From NCBI RefSeq assembly GCF_028453695.1, contig NC_135773.1, forward strand, positions 22,307,782 through 22,371,781: DNA of 64,000 nucleotides. The letters are read 5' to 3'. A program made the translations under genes and the position numbers. Position 1 is the stretch's first letter; each line of letters begins with the position of its first letter. Of this stretch, positions 1-11,922 are shown piece after piece. The notes under the pieces were generated by a model. It was not told where the DNA came from. It made no database searches and was given only the letters and a program-made list of their open reading frames with translations. The stretch comes from Augochlora pura (Eukaryota; Arthropoda; Insecta; Hymenoptera; Halictidae).

Positions 1-907
1 TTATTTGCATCGCGGGGGAAATTGATCACAAAATTTTATAAAATTATTATTATATATATATATTATTTATAAAACTTCTCCATTTCTTCTGTAATACGTT
101 GCTTATTCAATCATGTAAATACCATGCTTGGTTTGGACTTTCCGAGCTTTTCCCTCAGTGAATACGTCAAATTCGTCCTGTTATCTTCGCACAGGTACCC
201 GTTTATACCCAGCAATGAAAGAGTTAAGCGGGGATATTGTTTCGCTCTTTCAAGTGGCAATGAAATTCTGTTATCGATATTATATTCGATAGAATATGTT
301 ACAATTGAAAACTGGACAAAATTTGTTGAATTTTCTATTTTTATTAACATGAACAGAAATGCTAGAATTATATTAAAAAATGCAGGGATTAGCTAGCAAA
401 ATAACTGTCTTACGGTAATACCATTCGTTGTACCATAAACAACGATCCTTTCGACAAACATGCTGATTCTACTGTTTTATTTTTCACAGTATTTTCGATA
501 CATCAATGTTGTGTAATCCGAAATCGTTTAAATATTAAATATTTAATTGTAACATTCAATACCGACTTCGCAGATTTAATACGAACATTCTACCGCTTCA
601 AACGTGGATATCAATTTTAGCATTATTTTCATTCAGCGTGCTTCTACACCGTTTAAATAATACCTCTGTCCTGAGTGTAAATAAATCGTTTCGTATTAAA
701 TGGCACGTAAGTACACACGCGTCAATGCCTCCATTGAAGTTATCGTGTGCGAAACACGAACGCGTATGGGCCATTCATTGAAGCTACAATGCGAGTCGAC
801 TTAATTTTCCTTTTCTAAATTATGTGGCATAGGGGAGGAGCTAATCGTTTGGCGCACAATTTTACCGATGGCTTAGGGGATGAACGTACAACCCCCTAAT
901 ACCTTCT
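1..907. other. AT-rich unassigned DNA
   Basis: Mostly AT-rich single-copy-looking sequence. Both strands around 111-396 carry overlapping short open frames with no recognisable domain. No repeat with clear ends and no RNA gene motif is seen. Confidence 0.6.
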
Positions 908-1161
908 ATGACCCCTTGCACTATAATAACCGGTCAGACTAAATAAAGATTCCACGCAAGATCTACTAAATTAATAAATTATTAATTTCTTCTAGATCGA
1001 AATGAAATTGAATTTTTTTATTATTAAAGCCTAGAAACGAAATTAAATAAAGATTATACAAGGAACAAATATTTTGTAGTTGTATTAAGGAAATATTATA
1101 AGGGCAAATAAATGCTAATCGATGCAGCGTGAAAGGACTCGTAGCGCAAGGGGTTGAACGA
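908..1161 (+). mobile_element. TTAA MITE family C, near-complete copy
   Basis: The left end reads CCCCTTGCACTATAATAAC and the right end reads GTAGCGCAAGGGG, giving short imperfect inverted termini. Flanks are ATGA and TTGA, decayed versions of TTAA. The inside carries the family C signatures GATTCCACGCAAGATCTACT near the left end and AATGCTAATCGATGCAGCG near the right end. Both recur at about 4.7-5.1, 20.3, 23.5, 45.4 and 49.0 kb. There is no coding capacity. The assignment to piggyBac-type mobilisation is inferred from TTAA preference and terminal CCC. Confidence 0.8.
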
Positions 1162-1904
1162 AAAATCCTATCAATGTCTATTCAAAGTTAAGCCGCTTTT
1201 TGTTCGGTTGAACGATTTGTATAAACGATTCAACTTGAATGTTTCACATGTTGCATAATTCTGTGGCGTCCCAAATGTTCGTAGCACACCAGACGTGTTA
1301 ACATTCTATACCCAATTTGATTAAACGAATATAGAAAAAGCATTTATTATTTTTATTATTATTATTATCATAATTCTTTATTAACGAGCTAGTAAGGTAA
1401 TTTTAATTGAATTTTTTAATTGATTTATATTTCATTTTAATTTACTATAAGACTTTACTATATTGTTTACCATTTGACAGTGTTAGATATTATTATAATA
1501 ATCGCAGTTGACCTAGGCCCACTCATGTCTATTAATCATTTATATTGTTCAACAACTGCGCAACAATTGTGCTACTAATGGGGTAGTTCTTCGACACGGA
1601 AGACAAGGAAAATATTTTTGTCGGTATCGGCGCGCACGAGGATCGATGGTCCCGCTAAAACGATGATTATAGCAATCAACAGCGATCGTTCCGTTCTGCT
1701 CCTCGAACGGTCCGAGACGGGCGGAGCGCGCGTGCTCCTCGAAAACTCGTGACAAATTGGAGCCCAGGGTTGAAGATTAATCGGGAAAAGTACTACGCCC
1801 GATTCTCCTCATTCGTTCCGGTGCACCGAATTCGCTCCGCCGAAGATCATCCTGCTTCGTCGACAATAACAGTTACGAAAGTCGTCTTCTACGCGCCACA
1901 CTTA
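1162..1904. other. Unassigned spacer
   Basis: AT-rich to about 1520, then a moderately GC-rich stretch (about 1600-1800) with overlapping short frames on both strands. No conserved domain or repeat ends seen. Confidence 0.5.
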
Positions 1905-2455
1905 CTCTTTCTCTCTCTCTTCGTCTCTGACATGTCTCTCTCTTTTTTGCTGTGATATGTTTTCTCTCTTTCTTTGTCATATTCGATCTCTTTCTCTCTC
2001 ATAATCAATCTCTTTCTCTCTCATATTTACTCTCTGATATTCTCTCTCTTTTCCTATCATACTCACTCTCTTATTTTCTCTTATATTTTCTCACTTTCTC
2101 TCTCATATTCACTCTCTTCTTTCTCTCTGATATTCACTCTATTTCTCTCTCATATTCACTCTCTTTTCTCTCTCTGATATTCACTCTATTTCTCTCTCAC
2201 ATTCACTCTTTTCTCTCTCTGATATTCTCTCCTTTTCTCTTTATATTCTCTCTCTTTCTCTCTCAAATCCACCCTCCTTCTTTCGCCTCCCCTGTCTCTC
2301 TCTCTTTCAGTTCGTCTCTCTTCCTTTTTTCTGCCCTCTCTGAGTTTTTCTTTTTCCCTTATACTTTCTCCATTCTTTCTCTCTCTCTCTCTCTCTTCTC
2401 TTATTCTTCCTTTCCGTCTCTCCCCTTCTTCCTCGGTCTCTCCCCTAGTTCGTGA
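1905..2455. repeat. CT-rich pyrimidine tract with degenerate tandem units
   Basis: About 550 bp is almost pure pyrimidine on the plus strand. It is built of CTCTCTTT runs interrupted by units like TCTCATATTCACTC and TCTGATATTCACTC at roughly 20-30 bp spacing. The 167-residue Ser/Leu/Phe-rich plus frame and the Arg/Glu-rich minus frame here are translations of this repeat, not genes. Confidence 0.85.
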
Positions 2456-2940
2456 CGCAAACAGTCCGAACCGTGATTCCATTGTGTCTTGTATCCCTTC
2501 GTGTCACGGGGTCACGAACAAAAAATCGCCGCGGGGGTTGGGATGAGCGGGGTGGGGGGTGGTGAGCGGTGGGGTCGAAGGGTGACTGGTTGTGCTCATT
2601 GTCAAGCAATTTATCCTGCATTCAGGTTGCGACCGATACGTAGAATCCTTTCTCCTTTCTCCGGGGAGGGCGTGCCCAAAGCTCGCGTTCCGGAATGGCT
2701 TTTTATTACGGTGTTTAATTCGCCATGGTTTCGTCGTTTGGTACCGCGGAGCTCGTAATTCCGCTCCGCCGAACTCGTTCATGGTGATTCGATGGCACGG
2801 CCACCACCCGGCATATGCTCGCTTCTCTCGTGGCGCAATTTTTGTCTCATTGTTCGCTAAGGGTAGATCTTCTTTGTCAGAGTAACGAAAATGTATCTGT
2901 TCAGATTGTTAGCACCGCGGCGCGATCGGAAGTAAATTAT
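2456..2940. other. Moderately GC-rich spacer
   Basis: Contains a short G-rich patch (about 2525-2575) and overlapping short frames on both strands. No recognisable product, RNA or repeat. Confidence 0.5.
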
Positions 2941-3085
2941 TAAAATTAACCTTTGTTGGTTTGTATGATGGTGAATTGTAGAAATTAATCTTTATTGATT
3001 TGTATTATAGTGAATTTAAAAATTAATCTTTGTCGATTTGTATGATACTGAATTATAAAAATTAATTTTTTTCGATTTCTTTACG
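2941..3085 (+). repeat. 39-bp tandem repeat, about 3.7 copies
   Basis: AAATTAA(C/T)CTTTGT recurs at about 2943, 2982, 3020 and 3059, giving a 38-39 bp period, followed each time by GATTTGTATGAT-like sequence. Confidence 0.8.
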
Positions 3086-3487
3086 TCGGTCCATTTACCA
3101 TGAAACGCGTTTAAATAATAGAGTGTACATAAATAATGTGTACTATAATATTGCATACACATTCGCAAGTTCACCTGTGACCAGCTGGAACAGCAATTAT
3201 AATTCCACTGCGGCAAAATCAAAGATCTCCGTGTAATGGGTACTGCATAGTTGAACGCAAGAGATCCGGTTAATCGAATATATTCATCCGTTCACGCAGT
3301 TAGTTAAGCCTTTGAAGATTATGTTCCAGGCAATTGGCTTAAAAATCGCAAGCTCTCCGCGACATACCAGAAGAGGTCAATCCGATCGATCGACGAATTA
3401 CAATTTATGAAATTATTTGCCGGCCACGCGCGTGCCTGCCAATGTATCGCAACGAAATCGAGCGAGCGATTCGGGTTGCAGTTCGAT
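3086..3487. other. Unassigned spacer
   Basis: Mixed-composition sequence with no repeat ends, no long frame and no RNA motif that I can support. Confidence 0.45.
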
Positions 3488-4075
3488 CGCTATAGATCAT
3501 TCTATCTATAGATTCGCTATAGTTTATTAGATATATAGATTCTTCGATCTATAGATTCGCTAAAAATTCGCTATAGATTCTTCGATCTATAGATTTGCTA
3601 AAAATTCGCTATAGACTCTTAGATCTATAAATTCGCTATAGATTCTTAGATCTATAGATTTGCTAAAAATTCGCTATAGATTCTTAGATCTATAAATTCG
3701 CTATAGATTCTTAGATCTATAAATTCGTTATAAATTCGCTATAGCTTTTTGGATTCGCGATAAATTCGCTATAGATTCTTAGATTCGCTATAGATTCTTA
3801 GATCTATAAATTCGCTATAAATTCTTAGAGTCGCTATAAATTCGGTATAGATTCTTAGATTTGCTATAAATTCGCTATAGATTCTTAGATTTGCTATAAA
3901 TTCGCTATAGATTCTTAGATTTGCTATAAATTCGCTATAGATTCTTAGATTCGCTATAAATTCGCTATAGATTCTTAGATCTATAAATTCGCTATAAATT
4001 CCTAGATTCGCTATAAATTCGCTATAGATTCTTAGATTTGCTATAAATTCGCTATAGATTCGCTATAGGTACTTT
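3488..4075 (+). repeat. 30-bp minisatellite (TTCGCTATAGATTCTTAGAT...)
   Basis: About 590 bp is made of permutations of three words: TTCGCTATAGA, TTCTTAGA and TTTGCTATAAA or ATCTATAAA. The cleanest 30-bp unit repeats at about 3870-3990. Upstream units mix AGATCTATAGA variants, suggesting higher-order expansion. The words ATCTATAGAT and CTATAG are palindromic, so each unit can form small hairpins. Confidence 0.92.
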
Positions 4076-4517
4076 TCCACCACCATAGACTCTCTTTGGT
4101 CCAACGGACTGGCGAGTTCATCGAAAGGTAGAATATCGACAGAATTTTCAAGCCGCTCGCCAGCTTTTGTACGTTGAAATTCAATCGGGTTTATTAGCGC
4201 AACTCGCAGCTGAGGAGCTTCCGTTCGCTAATTACTGCGTTAAGTCCGTTGTACCGAGTCCAACGGGTAATTTCATCGCCGCGCCCGGGAAACTTTGCAC
4301 CATACGTCGGCGGCAGGACTGCATACCGGTTTCCACGGGTAACGCGTTTCGAGGGTTCTTTGTTTCATCGTTAATAATACCCTATCCCCTTTTTCGGTGA
4401 CAGCCATTGGGAACATTGGACAATTTTTCATTCACTCGGAACTGAATTTTACCATCGTCGCGCAAGAACACGTGGAAAATTGTTCTACATCGAATTTCAA
4501 TTTTATAAAAATTCAAT
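4076..4517. other. Unassigned spacer
   Basis: Includes a 77-codon plus frame (4167-4400) with no recognisable domain and no supporting splice or start context. Treated as non-coding. Confidence 0.45.
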
Positions 4518-5069
4518 TTCTAACCCTTTGTACTCGAGTGATGACTATGAAGCACCATTGAATTTATTCTATCACATTCTAAAATAATGTTTATATTAAG
4601 AAAGTTTAGGTTTGAAAAATTCTCAATAGTGGAATTATTGATATGAGTCATAAGTATCAATTTTATATGTAGAAAATATATTTTGTCACATAAAATGAAA
4701 TGAAATGAAATTCTTCTGTTATCAGAGTATAGAAACGAAGGTAAATAGAGACAATGAAAGAAACAAAAATTGTCTGGTCCTATTGACATAATCTTGATAT
4801 AAACACAATGAAAGGAATAAAAATTGTCTGGCCCTACTGACATAACATTGACATAGAAATAATAAAAGAAACAAAAATCGTCTGGTCCTACTGAAATAAC
4901 CTTGACACAAAGACAATAAAAGAACTAAAAATTGTCTGGTGATATTAACATAACCTTGCCATAAAGACGACAAAAGAAACAAAAATCGTCTGGTCCTATT
5001 AACAAATATCAAGGACGAATGAGTGCTAATCAACGCAGGACGAGAGGATTCCCAATACAAAGGGTTACC
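4518..5069 (+). mobile_element. Chimeric TTAA MITE: family A left end joined to family C right end
   Basis: The left terminus (TAACCCTTTGTACTCGAG, from 4520) and the following GTGATGACT...GCACCA are family A. From about 4695 the sequence becomes family C (TTCTTCTGTTATCAGAGTATAG). It ends in the family C tail AGTGCTAATCAACGCAGGAC and CAAAGGGTTACC at about 5020-5068. The middle is swollen by a roughly 61-bp tandem repeat. Such a hybrid needs recombination or template switching between the two families. No coding capacity. Confidence 0.75.
4735..5005 (+). repeat. 61-bp tandem repeat inside the chimeric MITE, about 4.4 copies
   Basis: The unit contains AAACAAAAATTGTCTGGTCC and TATTGACATAAYCTTGACATA and recurs at about 4765, 4826, 4873, 4926 and 4978 with drift in length. 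It is an expansion of a segment that is single in other family C copies, for example near 23670. Confidence 0.8.
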
Positions 5070-5070
5070 G

Positions 5071-6147
5071 GAAAAGGAAAGACTTTTGCTTGGAAGCGTC
5101 GCGCGACATTTCCGGTCGTACTGAGAAGAGCCGCGAGCCGGAAAGCTCGATCCGCTGGCAAAGGGTTGAAGCACGAAACTCGTTTAGAAATTCGAGCGAG
5201 AGCCGCTCTCGTTCGCCGGCGAGGTTGAAGGTGTTCTGATCGAAGGCCGGGGCCGAATCCGTCGTCGTTTCGACGTCTCGACGTCGGCGTTCCGCGCCGC
5301 CGACAGACGCGCGATCCGCCGAGAGACGGGGACGCGCGCGAGAGAGAGCGGAACGTTTCGCGCAGGGGGTTTCCGTGCGCGATGCCACCAGCCAACCCGA
5401 CCGGTAGCTATCTAGGGGGCTGTTTTCTCCCTCTCAGTTGGCCGCGATTCAGCGCCGGGTGTATGTCCCGGTCGTCGCGCGCGCGGGCTTAGACCGACCG
5501 ACGCGCGAAACAAACGGGAACAAGCGAGAACCGGAGAGAGAGAGATTCGGCGCGTTCACCTCGCACGAGAAAACTCGACCGAACCGTCGGGGCGATCGGC
5601 GTGTGGTAAAGGGTTTCGCGCGTGTGTTCAAGCCCCTCTCCGTGTGGAAAAACCGGATTCTCGACGGTGCTCGACGGAGAGTTTCGAGGCCCCTGGGGAC
5701 CGGGTAATAAATCGATTCCGTGGCGAGGAAGATCCGAGCGGAGCCGAGCCTCGTTTTCTACGATTCAAACCGATCCGACGCGGCCGATCGTCGGACACGT
5801 TCACCTCGTCCCGCAAACAGTGCGACACGGTACGACCGAGGATCCTTGCGAAGAAAATGCTCGTCGACAATGGGCCGCCGAGATGCTCGAGATAGCCGAG
5901 GGACTCCGGCAGACTTCGTCCGCGATAGACGCGGCGCTCTCGTCATCGATTAATTAAGCGGGACAGTCGAGTGGACAAAAATTCTGCCAAGGTTCGGGGG
6001 AACACAGCAGGCTGTTTCCGGGTGACGCCGCCAGGAAGATTGATTGCGTTAAAGTGGAACTGGTGCACGATCTCCTCCGTTCGTTCCCGTTCCGATCGGG
6101 CCGCCGTTTCCAGCCCCGCGAAATCAATTCTCCGCGCGACACATCGC

Positions 6148-6185
<38 letters not shown>

Positions 6186-6965
6186 TGTGTGTGCTGCCGG
6201 TCGACGGAGTAACAATTTAGCTGTCGCCCGGGATGGAGTCCCGCAGGATCCTCGCGAGTCCCGCGGGCCGGATCAGCGGATAACGCGGGGCTGCCCCGCG
6301 AAGGAGCTTTCTCTTCCGGTGACCCTGCGGTCGGGAAAAAAAAATCGATGGGAACCAGTCGTTCCCTTTCTCTTCGTCGGCTGCGGGACCCGGTGTCGCT
6401 CGTCATGAAAATCGCCACGGCGGTCTCACCCATCGTCACGGACATTTGTCGTCGAACAAGAGAATGATCCTCGACGCGACTCACCCCAGGAATCGCTGCA
6501 ACCTGGAGCAACCGAGAGGCGGCCGAGTCTTCGGCACGCGTCCGCAGAGCGAACAGAATCGATCGCAGCTTCGACAATAATTTGCAAAGCCGATGCGGCG
6601 GCGGGTCTCCTCCTCCTCCTCGGTGTCTAAATTGCTGCGAGCTCCCTGGTAATGCACCGTGAAACGGCCGCTGCGTGCTCCAAGATCCCGGCTGATTGTC
6701 TCGAGCACGAGTGGCACGCGGCGCGACTCCCGAGCGAACCAGGTCGATGTTCCAGTTTGCCCGGTTAATTAATACCAGCTTTCGACGTCGAGCAGCCGAT
6801 CTCTTCGGATCTCTTCGCTTTGGGAACCGGCGTTCACCAGGGTTTCTTTTCTATGGGCGAGCACCATGGTGTCCGGTGACGCGGTCGTTCGTCAGTGTCG
6901 GGGGGAATATAACTCGAAGAGAGCAGAATAATGCCTGGCTGGTGTTCGAATCGTACAACTTGTAA
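5071..6965. other. CpG-rich island, possible promoter or untranslated exon region
   Basis: About 1.9 kb is strongly GC- and CpG-rich in contrast to both flanks. Open frames occur in nearly every phase, as expected where stop codons are rare, so none is called. At 5433-5439 the sequence CTCAGTTG resembles the arthropod initiator TCAGT and follows a pyrimidine run, but there is no TATA box and no well placed downstream element. Regulatory or 5' untranslated function is an inference only. Confidence 0.4.
6146..6183 (+). repeat. (CTCG)n/(CT)n microsatellite
   Basis: CGCT units run directly into about 13 CT units. Confidence 0.95.
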
Positions 6966-7645
6966 ATAGCTGTGCACGCGAAAGGCTCGAGAGATTTAAT
7001 CCTGGAAATTCACGCGACCTCTGCGAACGGGTTTTTATAACGCACCGCCGTCAACACGGCGGAAAACTTGTTCGTCCACGGAACAGTGTTATCTATCCTA
7101 GAAACATACACGAACGCGGGCGTTTCTCGCGGATGGGGCAAATGTTTAACACCGCCTGACAATACGGAGAGAGAGAAAGACAGAGAGAGAGAGATAGATA
7201 GAGAGAGAGAGGCGGCAGACGATCGTCGTTGCGGAGCTGTGTCCGGGGGCGGAACGTGTGTCGAACATGCATGGTTTTAGTAGGTCACCCAGGGGGTAGA
7301 AGAAAGTTCATAACTCCGGAAACTTGAGGAAGCTCTGCGTCAGCGAGTGCGCCGGACGGAAAGCGTAAACAACATTTTGGAAATTCATTCGTACCCATCG
7401 GAGCACAGCGGAGAAACGTTCGTCGCTGGAACGGAGATATTCGCTCGGATGGACGGGGCTCTCTCTCTCGGGGTTGAAACGATTTAAAGAGGACGCTTCG
7501 GAAGGATACGGACAATAAGTATTATTGCGACGGTGGTGGAATATCGACGAGATTTGTAACAGACAAATTTTTCCTGGCGATTCGGGGATAAATGTTGAGA
7601 GAACGGTGGCAAACCGGCGATCAATTTGCTTAAGTTATCGAAGAT
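6966..7645. other. Unassigned spacer with (GA)n
   Basis: Contains an interrupted GA tract (about 7168-7212) and otherwise unremarkable moderately GC-rich sequence. Confidence 0.5.
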
Positions 7646-7842
7646 ATTGAAAATTGAGATTTGAAAATTGAAAATTGAAGATTAAAACCTGAAAACTGAA
7701 AACTAAAAATTGAAAATTGAAAATTGAAAATTAAAAACTGAAAACTGAAAACTGAAAATTAAAAATTGAAATTTGAAATTTTGAAGATTGAAAATTGAAA
7801 ATTAAAATTTTGAAGATTGAAGATTGAAAATTAAAAGTTGGC
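7646..7842 (+). repeat. Heptamer-based repeat (GAAAATT)n
   Basis: About 200 bp of GAAAATT, GAAAACT, TAAAAATT and GAAGATT units in head-to-tail order. Purine/T asymmetric. Confidence 0.92.
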
Positions 7843-8517
7843 GCGTCGAAGAGGATTCCCTTGATAGGACGAACAATATAATATAATGTAACATAACCAA
7901 GTGGATTTCAGGGTCCAGACAATAAAAATGCCGCTGCTCTCATCTGGTCGCCCAGCGAAATAATATATCCCGCGACGGAAGAGATGCGCCGGCGAGCCGA
8001 CAATACAATAGTTTACATATTTCGTTCGCGAACGCGACGCGAGATCGTCTGTACAAAAGGAGTATAATGGACGGGTAACATAGTTTCCTCCGCGCACCGA
8101 ATGGAAAAATAAATCTGCCGCGCGCGCGAGAGAGCGAACGGCGAAGCGGCGATAAATCAGTTTCCGCATTCCGGTGAAAGTTCAGAGTGGAATTAAGTGT
8201 TCGGCGTGACAATGAAATCCTGAACTGCTAAACACGCCGATAAAGAGTTGCGCGATCGGGTTCTTGCTCCGGGATATCCTGTCTATAAATGAAGAAATGC
8301 CAATGGGAATAAATTGTAATCGGTGAACTCTGAAATTATAAATTTTCGCGGAACGGTAAAGCCATGGTTTTTGCAGTGAAATGTTGCAAAGATTGCTTCG
8401 AGGTTCGTATTTATAATTAACAAAGTTGGTGAGAATTGGACTGAGAATTTAGTGGGACAATAAAATAAATAAATATCATATTTTGCGGATAAATATTCTG
8501 AAATCGTACCTTAAGAG
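7843..8517. other. Unassigned spacer
   Basis: Mixed composition, with short overlapping frames on the minus strand (7831-8212) that share no domain signal. Nothing else seen. Confidence 0.45.
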
Positions 8518-8600
8518 ATCGCTGATAAATCGGTGATAAATCGGTGATAAATCGGTGATAAATCGGTGATAAATCGGTGATGGATCGGTGATAGATCGTA
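8518..8600 (+). repeat. 11-bp tandem repeat (GATAAATCGGT)n
   Basis: Six to seven units of GATAAATCGGT, the last two decayed to GATGGATCGGT and GATAGATCG. A two-unit satellite of the same motif lies at about 8714-8740. Confidence 0.93.
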
Positions 8601-8759
8601 CGATAAGTTCGAAGTGATGACTCAAAGTGAAACGAAACTTTGGTGACCCGCTTTCACCGATGGAAACCAAAACGGAGAAATAAATATCGGGAAACGTCGT
8701 ACCTTTGAAAAGATCGGTGATAAATCGTTGATAAATCGGTTCGTATGTTCCAAGCGGTA

Positions 8760-9990
8760 ATCGAGGATAGCTCCGAGAACGCGTCCAGATAAGGAAGCGA
8801 ACGGACGAGTGCTCCGAGCGAAGGTGGTGGAGGAGAAGGAGAAGCGTTGAAAAACCGCTGGTGAATTAATTCGCAGGTTCTCGGTGAAGGTTCAAAGTGC
8901 AATGGAATCGTTGCGGCGTCACCTTCCGGGTGAACTCTGACGCGGGATAGGAGGGGAGGGGGTTTGGGGTGGTGCGTCTTGTCGAAACCGGGGCGAGGTG
9001 ATTAATCGGCACTGCGGATACGTCGGCGAGTCGACGCGACCGGAATCGTCCGCGCGATTCTCATCCGCTCTACGACCTTCCTTCTCGCCGCAGACGTCGA
9101 CGAGGAGCTCGCGTCGACGGTCGATGTGAGGTTCGCGGGCGGCCAGCGAGAGAAACCCTGTGGAATCGCGGACGAACTTGTCGAACCTCGTCGCTTAGTA
9201 CTTTTCGTTTGGGTTAAAATTATTTAAACGTAGACGGCCTTTTCTAGCGTCAAACGGTGGTGGTCGAAATTCTGGAATTACGAATAAATTCATAGAGATC
9301 GATGTAGATCCGCGAGTTACCGCGCCGTTCGACTACCCCTTGCAAATTTTCCTATACGAAGCAATCTCTTCTTTTAATTCTGTTATTAAACATTTTTATC
9401 AAATTCACTTGAATTCAATCTTTCAGGCACGACTGAATTTTACTCGAATTTTTCGTAATTAAATTACCATTTTTCTTAATATACAATTCATTCGGTATAG
9501 TTGTATATAAATATTTAAGAGTATCCTTTTCGATCTAGTAAAGTTATTTATAGTAGAATCACGTGTTTTATATAGCTTGTAGAAATTCAACAAATGCATT
9601 AGAAATCTTTTAGGATCTTATTTTAGTTGTCACGATTTATCTTTGGTATATTAACCTCTTTTCTCAATATATATATTCTTCACATTCGTATATGAATAGC
9701 TATACCAATATTCTTTTCTTAGTATATTATACACATACACTGTCATTTTAATCGTTCACTTTAAACTTTACCTACAAGTTTACATAAACTTTAATACAAT
9801 TCAGTAAAACACGAAAGGGGGGGGCGAGAATTTTCAACTAAAATTGCAAAACCAATTTTATGGTCTGGTGAATCTAGTGTCAAATTAATTATCCAACGCG
9901 AAAGATAAACAATAACTTCTCGCTGAGAATTTTATTTGTTTGAATCCACTTTTCATTCGGAGCTTTTATTTACTCGTTCCTTTTAGATCT
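8760..9990. other. GC-rich then AT-rich spacer
   Basis: 8760-9200 is GC-rich with poly-G patches. 9200-9990 is AT-rich with no recognisable element. Confidence 0.45.
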
Positions 9991-9991
9991 A

Positions 9992-10165
9992 TTTCAAGCG
10001 AAGTAATTATTAATTTCAAGCAAAGTGATTTATAATTTCAAGCAAAGTAATTTATAATTTCAAGCAAAGTAATTTATAATTTCAAGCAAAGTGATTTATA
10101 ATTTCAAGCAAAGTGATTTATAATTTCAAGCGAAATAGTTCAGCTACTTCAAGCGAAAAGTAAAT
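9992..10165 (+). repeat. 22-bp tandem repeat (TTATAATTTCAAGCAAAGTAAT)
   Basis: The core ATTTCAAGCAAAGTGATTTA recurs every 22 bp for about seven copies. The outer copies are degenerate. Confidence 0.93.
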
Positions 10166-10889
10166 AAAATACCAATCTTCCATAAAACGAAAACGAGAAC
10201 TAATGAAACAGTTATACGGAATACACCGCGGCTTCCGTTTCTATATTCAACTGTCCATCGTCCGTTCTTCTCGCCGATGGTATACATTTTCTTCTTACAT
10301 TTCCATATTCTTGCATCCGGGATAACAGTAGTTTCGGTATTATTGTTACTCGTTTTTTAAACTCGTTTCGAAACTTGCCCCGCGCGAAGACTATCGCGGT
10401 CGCAGGCGCGCGACTCGATTATTCAGATTACTTCGGGCACTTCTTTAGGTTGGTTGGCAGACCCGCGGCGAGTTGTCAAGTCCCCCGACGATTCCTTAAA
10501 CTTCGAACAACTTTCCGTCCAAAGTCGATTTACGCGAGACAGACTACGAACTAATTTTAGTTGATCATGTATAATCGACCAAAGAGAAAGAGAGAGAAAG
10601 AGAGAGAGGGAGTTCGCGACCTCTCCGGTTACGTCTTCACCACGCCTCCCCGATCTCGCGTGCTAACACGGTGTGCGCCAGTCTGCGGCTGACAGTTAAA
10701 TTGTTTAACAATTACGTGCGGTAGCAAATGACTATCATCTGTCCGAACTGTTAATCGGATCGACGATCGATCGTAACGCGGGTCCGTGGGTTCGACGATC
10801 GTGCAATGATCGTCCCTTGTCGAAACGGTGATTGATTTCGCGGCGAAATCTTCCGAGGGAAAAAGATTCTCCGATTGAAGCGGTCCCCT
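10166..10889. other. Unassigned spacer with GC-rich core
   Basis: 10380-10880 is CpG-rich and includes a short GA tract (about 10579-10610). No gene signature. Confidence 0.4.
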
Positions 10890-10965
10890 TTAACCCTTTG
10901 CACCGCGTTGTCTCCTCTCAGGAGACATCTCGATTCCAGTATATATCACTAGGTATCATAGTTAA
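10890..10965 (-). mobile_element. TTAA MITE family B, terminal fragment with palindrome
   Basis: TTAACCCTTTGCACCGCG is followed by the 17-bp palindrome GTCTCCTCTCAGGAGAC (10910-10926) and ATTCCAGTATAT. The reverse complement matches the ends of the elements at 47.1-47.3 and 56.9 kb, including the palindrome. The other end is lost. Confidence 0.75.
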
Positions 10966-11530
10966 TTAGCCCCTTGCGCTACGACTCCTTTTACGTTCAT
11001 TAGCACTTATTTGTTCTTAACCCTTTGAACCCAGAGCCATTTCAATTATAAATCTGAAATAATTTGTCCGGCTTATAATATTTTTATTTTATGCGACATA
11101 GTGTATGTGAAACTAATTTTTCCGAGTCATACTAACGCTTTTATTGTTAACAATTTACAAATAAACTCTGTTAGTATAAAAATGATTTTCGAACGCGACA
11201 GAATAATTTTAGTGGTCCACTCGAGTGCAAAGGGTTAATACTTTTCTTAATAGGATCAGATAATTTTTATTTCTTGTACTGTCTTTATTTAGTTCCACTT
11301 CTAGACCTCGATAATAGAAAAATTCAATTTTCGATCTATAAGAAATTAATACTATATTATACTAATTAATATACGTATATTAATTATAATATTATTGTAG
11401 TATATAGTATATAGTATTGTACGTTCGTATAATATGATATACTAACATTAACATGCGTATACTACACAATACAAAGGTTTACAAGTGCCGGTAGGCAACA
11501 TCTATGACAGCGCGTAGCGCAAAGGGTTAA
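10966..11530 (-). mobile_element. TTAA MITE family C, interrupted by a family A copy
   Basis: The left edge CCCCTTGCGCTACGACTCC followed by CATTAGCACTTATTTGTTC is the family C tail in reverse. Family C body sequence resumes after 11238 (ATTTTTATTTCTTGTACTGT and onward), and the element ends GTAGCGCAAAGGGTTAA. The break falls exactly at TTAA, where a family A copy sits. Confidence 0.7.
11017..11238 (-). mobile_element. TTAA MITE family A, nested in family C
   Basis: The copy runs from TTAACCCTTTGAACCCAGAG to CACTCGAGTGCAAAGGGTTAA. TTAA is on both sides and the host element continues beyond each end. In reverse orientation it carries the family A landmarks GGCTTCGAGTGC-type end and TAAAATGATTTT-type core. 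Confidence 0.85.
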
Positions 11531-11822
11531 GTGACGTTACCGGTTCACTGTTTGTTTCGGAACGAACCGCAGCTAGAACCACTTTATCGTAGTGGTAAGT
11601 TAATTGACGGTTCAATTTACATCTATCAACATTTTCTCCGTTCCCATATCTGGCATGCCGACCGTTTGACAGCTGTGCGCGGTGCTTTGTGCTCCTGACC
11701 TAATTATTTTTCTAGTTTAAATCAAATATCGCCGACTAAATAACAAAACGAACAAGAGCCGACAATAGCGCAGCGTGCTTCAAATTATTTATTAAATAGT
11801 ATTTCCGATATAAAATTCTTCG

Positions 11823-11922
11823 NNNNNNNNNNNNNNNNNNNNNNNNNNNNNNNNNNNNNNNNNNNNNNNNNNNNNNNNNNNNNNNNNNNNNNNNNNNNNN
11901 NNNNNNNNNNNNNNNNNNNNNN
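11823..11922. other. Assembly gap, 100 N
   Basis: A run of 100 N. The round length suggests a placeholder of unknown true size. Confidence 0.99.

Noticed and set aside
3488..4075. Possible CRISPR array
   Set aside because: Repeats are adjoining and degenerate without unique spacers; it is a minisatellite in a eukaryotic genome.
5430..5475. CTCAGTTG initiator-like sequence
   Set aside because: No TATA box and no downstream element at the standard distance; too common by chance to call a promoter on its own.
6938..6970. GTTCGAATC, resembling a tRNA B box
   Set aside because: No A box at the right distance upstream and no cloverleaf; a chance match.
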